Below, one piece after another: positions 59,569-64,000 of a stretch of DNA of 64,000 nucleotides (position 1 is its first letter; each line of letters starts with the position of its first letter). This DNA is from Hymenolepis diminuta (lineage: Eukaryota; Platyhelminthes; Cestoda; Cyclophyllidea; Hymenolepididae). The notes under the pieces are model-generated. The model searched no databases. It saw nothing but the letters and a program-made list of their open reading frames with translations, and was not told the DNA's origin. The position numbers and the translations under genes were made by a program. Location: the NCBI GenBank assembly GCA_900708905.1, contig CAADRB010000022.1, positions 979,691 to 1,043,690 on the forward strand, read 5' to 3'.

Positions 59569-60308
59569 GTACTTTTAGAAAAACAGAAAATGAAACTGTT
59601 AATGGTTGAAACTTACAATTTCCTGCAATAAAACAAATCAACACAGTGCCTATTAACCTAGGCTTTATTTATTTATTCATTCTCTTTCGGCTTCTATCAC
59701 TGACTCAATTCGAATCTGAAGGCAACTTCAAACTTTGATGAGGTGTTCTTTGTTGATGTCCCCCATTGCTCGGGCTATTGCTTCCATTAGAGAGAATTGT
59801 GTGTTATAGGAATGTTTATTAACTTCTCTTTCAACTTCATTTTCAACATATGATTTATATCCGGGATGTTGATAAACAACATTCCTTATTTATTGTTGTT
59901 CCCCCAGACACTTGAAGATCTTTGCCAAGATGTCGCTCATTGACCTCCCACGATTTTCGTCCATCATGCCATGCACTCCTCACGAACTCGGGTGTTCTGA
60001 GTGCGTCAGCAGAGCGTTGACAATGTTGTTTCCTCCCTCTCGTGGTGGCCAATTCATCTCCATTGTTTTCATTCAGCAGCTTCTTTCTAACTTTGCAAAC
60101 GGAAGATGTGGCGACTTGTAGAAATCTTGCAATTTCTAAATTGTCGTGTTTCGTCTTTATAGACACTTTAAAGACAGCTTGTCTTTTCATTCCATTATTT
60201 ATAGTAGTATCTGCCAAGAGATCTTCTGATATGAAGAATACATTAATTAGTATTGGGTTAGTTTAAATTACAAAAATACGGGTGACTTGAGATACCTTAC
60301 ACACCTCG
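59569..60308 (-). mobile_element. Internally deleted Tc1/mariner-type element, copy 2
   Basis: In reverse orientation it matches copy 1 base for base in every stretch compared by eye. The only difference seen is the extra AGG in the left TIR (CGAGGTGTGTAAGG at 60308 downward). A TA flanks that end at 60309-60310. The match stops at 59569, about 32 bases short of the other TIR of copy 1, and an unrelated CCGC-N8-GCGG inverted repeat sits at the break. This copy therefore lacks one end and cannot be mobilised as it stands. Confidence 0.8.
59855..60190 (-). pseudogene. Truncated transposase N-terminus, twin copy
   Basis: It encodes the same residues as the fragment at 55057-55392, including the shared frame breaks. 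See that entry for the domain description. The ATG-initiated form starts at 60190. Confidence 0.7.
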
Positions 60309-60310
60309 TA

Positions 60311-60839
60311 TATGTTTGATAGTAAGAAGTTTGATGGGATTTTCCCACAATTCCTCCTTTTATGATACTCCTCTTAATTTCTTTTACCTAACTTAGAGTT
60401 TCTCATCAATTTATCTTCTTAACCATGTTTGTAAAGTCTCGCATTTTTTGCTACGCAGAAGGTAGGTAGATGGGCGTTTTTGGCAAGTGATACGAAGTCA
60501 TCAGGTCATGTGCCATAACCACCCAATAAAGTGAGGAGAAATAAATTCCCCAGTCTTTCTATAAAAACGTGCTTTCTGTTACAAATCTCTTAAATAATTT
60601 AACTAATACAGTTATTACATTGACAGATGCAATTTCAGATTGAATAATTTCTTCAAACCGTTTTGAATTGCAAAAAGGTAATTTGGTGACCTTGTGGTGC
60701 AAGGTATAAAACTTCAGCATTGGGATAAATATATTTCTCATCCATTTACTATTTATTCTGTTCTGTAGTTGATTTTTATCATTTTTATTTGCAAAAAAAG
60801 GTTTTGAGCTGAGATTTAGTCTTATCGGTTACTGCGTCG
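60311..60839. other. Intergenic, no gene seen
   Basis: No supported ORF or repeat. Confidence 0.5.
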
Positions 60840-61000
60840 CTATCTGCGCTCGTGGAAGCAAGGATTAGCGTTCCCGCTTGCGAAGTCAGATGCACAGACC
60901 CGATGACTATTGGGGCTTATCCTATGTTCACGCACGGGTTAAGTCTGGACAATATAGAGATTTGCAGAATTCGAGTCTCACCAGGAGGCTCCATGATGAC
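60840..61000 (+). repeat. tRNA-derived SINE copy
   Basis: A tRNA-like head at about 60850-60900 is poorly kept. The tail GCAGAATTCGAGTCTCACC at 60964-60982 matches the reverse-strand tail of the copy at 37.15 kb, and both continue to a GATG motif. The 112-codon open frame over this region is a by-product. Confidence 0.5.
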
Positions 61001-61324
61001 TTTTTTGCCTACAATGGCCTTGGAAATTGTTATTATTTACCACCTTTTTGTTCTAAAACAAATATTTATACTGATTAAGCTTCTGATGGAGGGTTTAGGA
61101 GGTTTATACCCCCCAAATTCCCATTTTGGAATAAGTGGAGGCTTTTTCATAGATAGGAGACTATGTAATCACCAAACGCGTTGCTACTGAAGAGTTGGAA
61201 GTAGGTTACGGGAGAAATCTATCATAGAATCACACAGACCGACATATACCCATCTAAAAATCATATAATTCACGAAGTTAGTATATTTATGACAAGACAG
61301 TCACTTACTCTCACTTTGTGCCTA
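61001..61324. other. Intergenic, no gene seen
   Basis: No supported feature. Confidence 0.5.
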
Positions 61325-61640
61325 TTTATACACTACATTCCTGCTATGGACAGCAAATGTCAACCAAAACCTGGCGATCAAAAATGGTAATATCTCGACA
61401 ACAGAATCTATAGGGAATCTAATTGCATGTGTTTGTACATAGATACCTACACAGATGCCAATCATCATGCGGAGACATCGATGGGAAAAATGACTGATGT
61501 CTAACAAAGAAATGTTTTGTATATAAATTGGTGTGGCTTTCTGGCCATTTCCGAGCTGTTCAAGCGATATGTCTGACTTGATCCACATTACTTTATTAAA
61601 CGTCCGAATTTCATGTATTTGTAGACCTCTGTGTCCATTC
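61325..61640 (+). repeat. LTR-like dispersed repeat, copy C (older)
   Basis: Same orientation as copy B. Conserved blocks are ATGTCTAACAAAGAAATGTTTT (20 of these bases also in copy A), CCAATCATCATGCGGAGACATC, CTGGCGATCA and CTGCTATGGACAGCAAATGTC-like ends. More diverged than A and B, and missing the central spacer. The 114-codon minus-strand frame here is a chance frame in the repeat. Confidence 0.6.
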
Positions 61641-64000
61641 ATTATCGATAGGAGGCCCACTAACACATGATTATTTAGACAATGCTTTTACACACCCTAA
61701 TTTAGGGAACGAAATTTAAGGGACTGTATTATATGTAGGTATTCGCACCCATAGGCAAGAAGATAGACTTCTGAAGAGTAGGTGCTGAATTCGGGATCTC
61801 TCAAAAACCGGTGTTTTTGATTATTGCTTATCGTTCTATACTTTCTGTGGAACAGTTCTAGGACAAAATATAAGCACCATTTCATGGCAAATACTTATGT
61901 CTCCCGAATCACCAATTACAATGAAACTCAGAGCATTTTCTGATAGAATGTCTACCGATTTCGTATAGAATAGAAATACATTTTCTGTCAAACTAAGAAA
62001 TCCCGTTTTAAACCTCTTATAATAGCGATTGGACTACAACAAATAGTTAGGCAAAGTATAAAAATCCGGTTAAATGTAATTTATTAAACAATTGGACTGA
62101 ATAAGTTTCTAAGAAAACGTTGTTGGCAACTACTCTACCAGAATGGATACAAATATTACATAGTTTTTAGTTGTTTCCCCAATTACCAGAAGTGTATTTC
62201 GAATTCACTTAATTTCACGATGTTAGGGACATCCGTAGGACGATTTAGAGTATATCAGAATCTGTAAAACATATATGCGAATCGGACAAAATTTCATTTG
62301 AATACTCAATAGAAAATGGATCGTCGATCCTAAATGTATTTCTTTACTACCGCCTGTAATCTTTGATTTCGTTTCCGGTGAAACCGAATAAAGATCTGCA
62401 AATTGAGATGTAGTTCAATACTTGAAGCAATAGTTTTGACAACCGATAAGAATTAGTTCGATTTCATTGGTAGACGCCTTCTCTATTTCCTTTTCAAAAC
62501 TAGAACCACCAGATGACATTGCTCGCTGCAAATAATGATTCAACTTCCTAATATGATAAAATTAATATAAATTTTATAATTCCTTCCAAATAACGTTAAA
62601 AATAGCGCTTATATCCCGAAATTAATACGAGTTACATTGCATTGCGCGTAGTTCGAACTGAACCGTGATAATTTGTAGTTATAGTAACGAGCACTTGTGT
62701 TTTTCCTTCTTCCTGGCTGGGATGTTGGCGTGTGGATGGTAAAAATTATCCTTCGAGCATGATAATTTTGCACCAATGAACCACTTACTCTCCTAGCATT
62801 TATTCTTACGACGTAAATGTTAAAATCACGGATTTCTTTATCCTCCCTATGCTACAGTTGCGGTTATTTAAAGCCAACTTCTTTCAAGTGTAATTCATCA
62901 TTGATATTCCAAAGTGTTTGTGGGTTACCGAATATAAAAATTGCTTTATTACCGCTATTGAAAATTGTTAACAGTTTAACTAAGTTCAGATGATTAAGCT
63001 CACTAAAACTAGGGTAAAAGCCTATGGTTAAATTATTTGCACCCGTCATGCATTCCATAATCCGTAGATTCATTTTCAATACTGAAAAAAATCCACTTAA
63101 ATATATCAAAAGATAAGTATGTCCCATTGAAATAATAACAAAGCGGTAAACGGAAAACCGAATGCGAATCTCAAACAGGACTCCATATAATTAACTTCAG
63201 TAAAAACGAGTGCTTGAAGTGTTATTTGTTTGTCTAAATTAATGCTGTAAACACAAAGAACATTAGAGCAGTCCAATATTGGCTAAAGTAGAGGAATCGA
63301 GTATGAAAAGCCAGCGTCTCAGAAGCGTCCAACGAAATTAAATTTCGGATTCCAGTTGTACGCTTTTTACTGCGTCAGTTTTTATTCTTCAACGCTTCAA
63401 TTTTCGAATTTGTCTCCTGTTTCCTGCATGAATTCATTTCTCGACGTCCAAAGTTTATTGACGATTTCGTCAATTTTGATACGTTTATTCTCTTATGATA
63501 GCCAAGATACCGGCAGATTGATAAAAACCGACGATTTTGGGGATCTTAATAAATAATTGCAAAATAATAAAGTTTTAACTTCAAACTAAAATTTCAGCTA
63601 AATTTCTTTATATATCCTTTTAATCATAACAATAAATCGGTAAGTGTTTTTTCCTTATTTCCCCATATCCAAAGAAGATTCGCTCGAGACAATTAACATT
63701 GTTTTTCCAACTAAATAGCCATTACGCAAATTGTAATTTTTACCCAAAATATTCTACGGTATCTGATTAAGCGCAAAAATTTTATTGCCTCTGGAAGAAA
63801 ATGGCGTATAAAGCGGGCGTAGGTTAGTTTGAATTAAATGACAAGCCCATGTGTCTAGCCTAACATGTAATTTCACATGCATTTTTGCGACATTGTGCGG
63901 GATACATCATATATGACTTGTGTTATGGAAATAAGGCTAGCAAAATTCCAATGAATTTCATTTTACGCAAAAACTACAAATTATGCAAAACAACATGGCC
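61641..64000. other. Intergenic, no gene seen
   Basis: AT-rich DNA to the end of the window. The frames at 62864-63127 (-) and 63356-63556 (+) lack supporting signals. No repeat of the described families was recognised. Confidence 0.5.

Noticed and set aside
60852..61190. 112-codon plus-strand frame
   Set aside because: It overlies a SINE copy and has no protein resemblance.
61322..61666. 114-codon minus-strand frame
   Set aside because: It coincides with the LTR-like repeat copy C and is not open in copies A and B.
1..64000. CRISPR arrays, bacterial operons, rRNA genes, prophage
   Set aside because: No regularly spaced repeats or such genes were seen; intron-bearing genes show the DNA is eukaryotic.

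Overview
This is an AT-rich eukaryotic genome window with few genes and much repeat-derived DNA. No bacterial or organellar features are visible. Very short introns (37, 58 and 96 nt), splice acceptors just ahead of several start codons, mariner elements and tRNA-derived SINEs suggest a parasitic flatworm, most likely a tapeworm. That is an inference from style and protein resemblance and was not checked against any database.

Four loci can be modelled with some assurance. (1) 6129-7011 (+) is a three-exon gene of unknown function, possibly decaying, with coding-like sequence in other frames on both sides. (2) 21067-25086 (+) is one uninterrupted 1339-codon ORF for a giant leucine-rich-repeat protein resembling LRRC9. 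(3) 39168-41183 (-) is a complete four-exon lysyl-tRNA synthetase (KARS). (4) 49375-49771 (+) is a two-exon cold-shock-domain protein resembling CARHSP1. A short gene of unknown product lies at 29672-30046 (+). Weaker candidates are a possible multi-exon locus at 53.0-54.2 kb and a possible membrane-protein exon at 19161-19480 (-). The genes look like independent transcription units with no operon-like arrangement.

The rest is dominated by mobile DNA. It holds a mariner with terminal inverted repeats and TA target duplication, interrupted by an assembly gap (43238-44519). It also holds an old mariner relic that keeps a DD34D spacing (14403-15395). Two near-identical, inverted, internally deleted Tc1/mariner-type elements sit at 54942-55710 and 59569-60308. 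There are three copies of an LTR-like repeat near 42.1, 48.2 and 61.5 kb, at least eight degraded copies of one tRNA-derived SINE family, and a second dispersed repeat family (31.5 and 51.7 kb, with relatives elsewhere).

The most unusual item is the twin element pair. Both copies share the same loss of the catalytic core and the same reading-frame lesions, yet they are essentially identical. This points to recent spread by a trans-acting transposase, and the inverted arrangement could form a long RNA hairpin if transcribed through.
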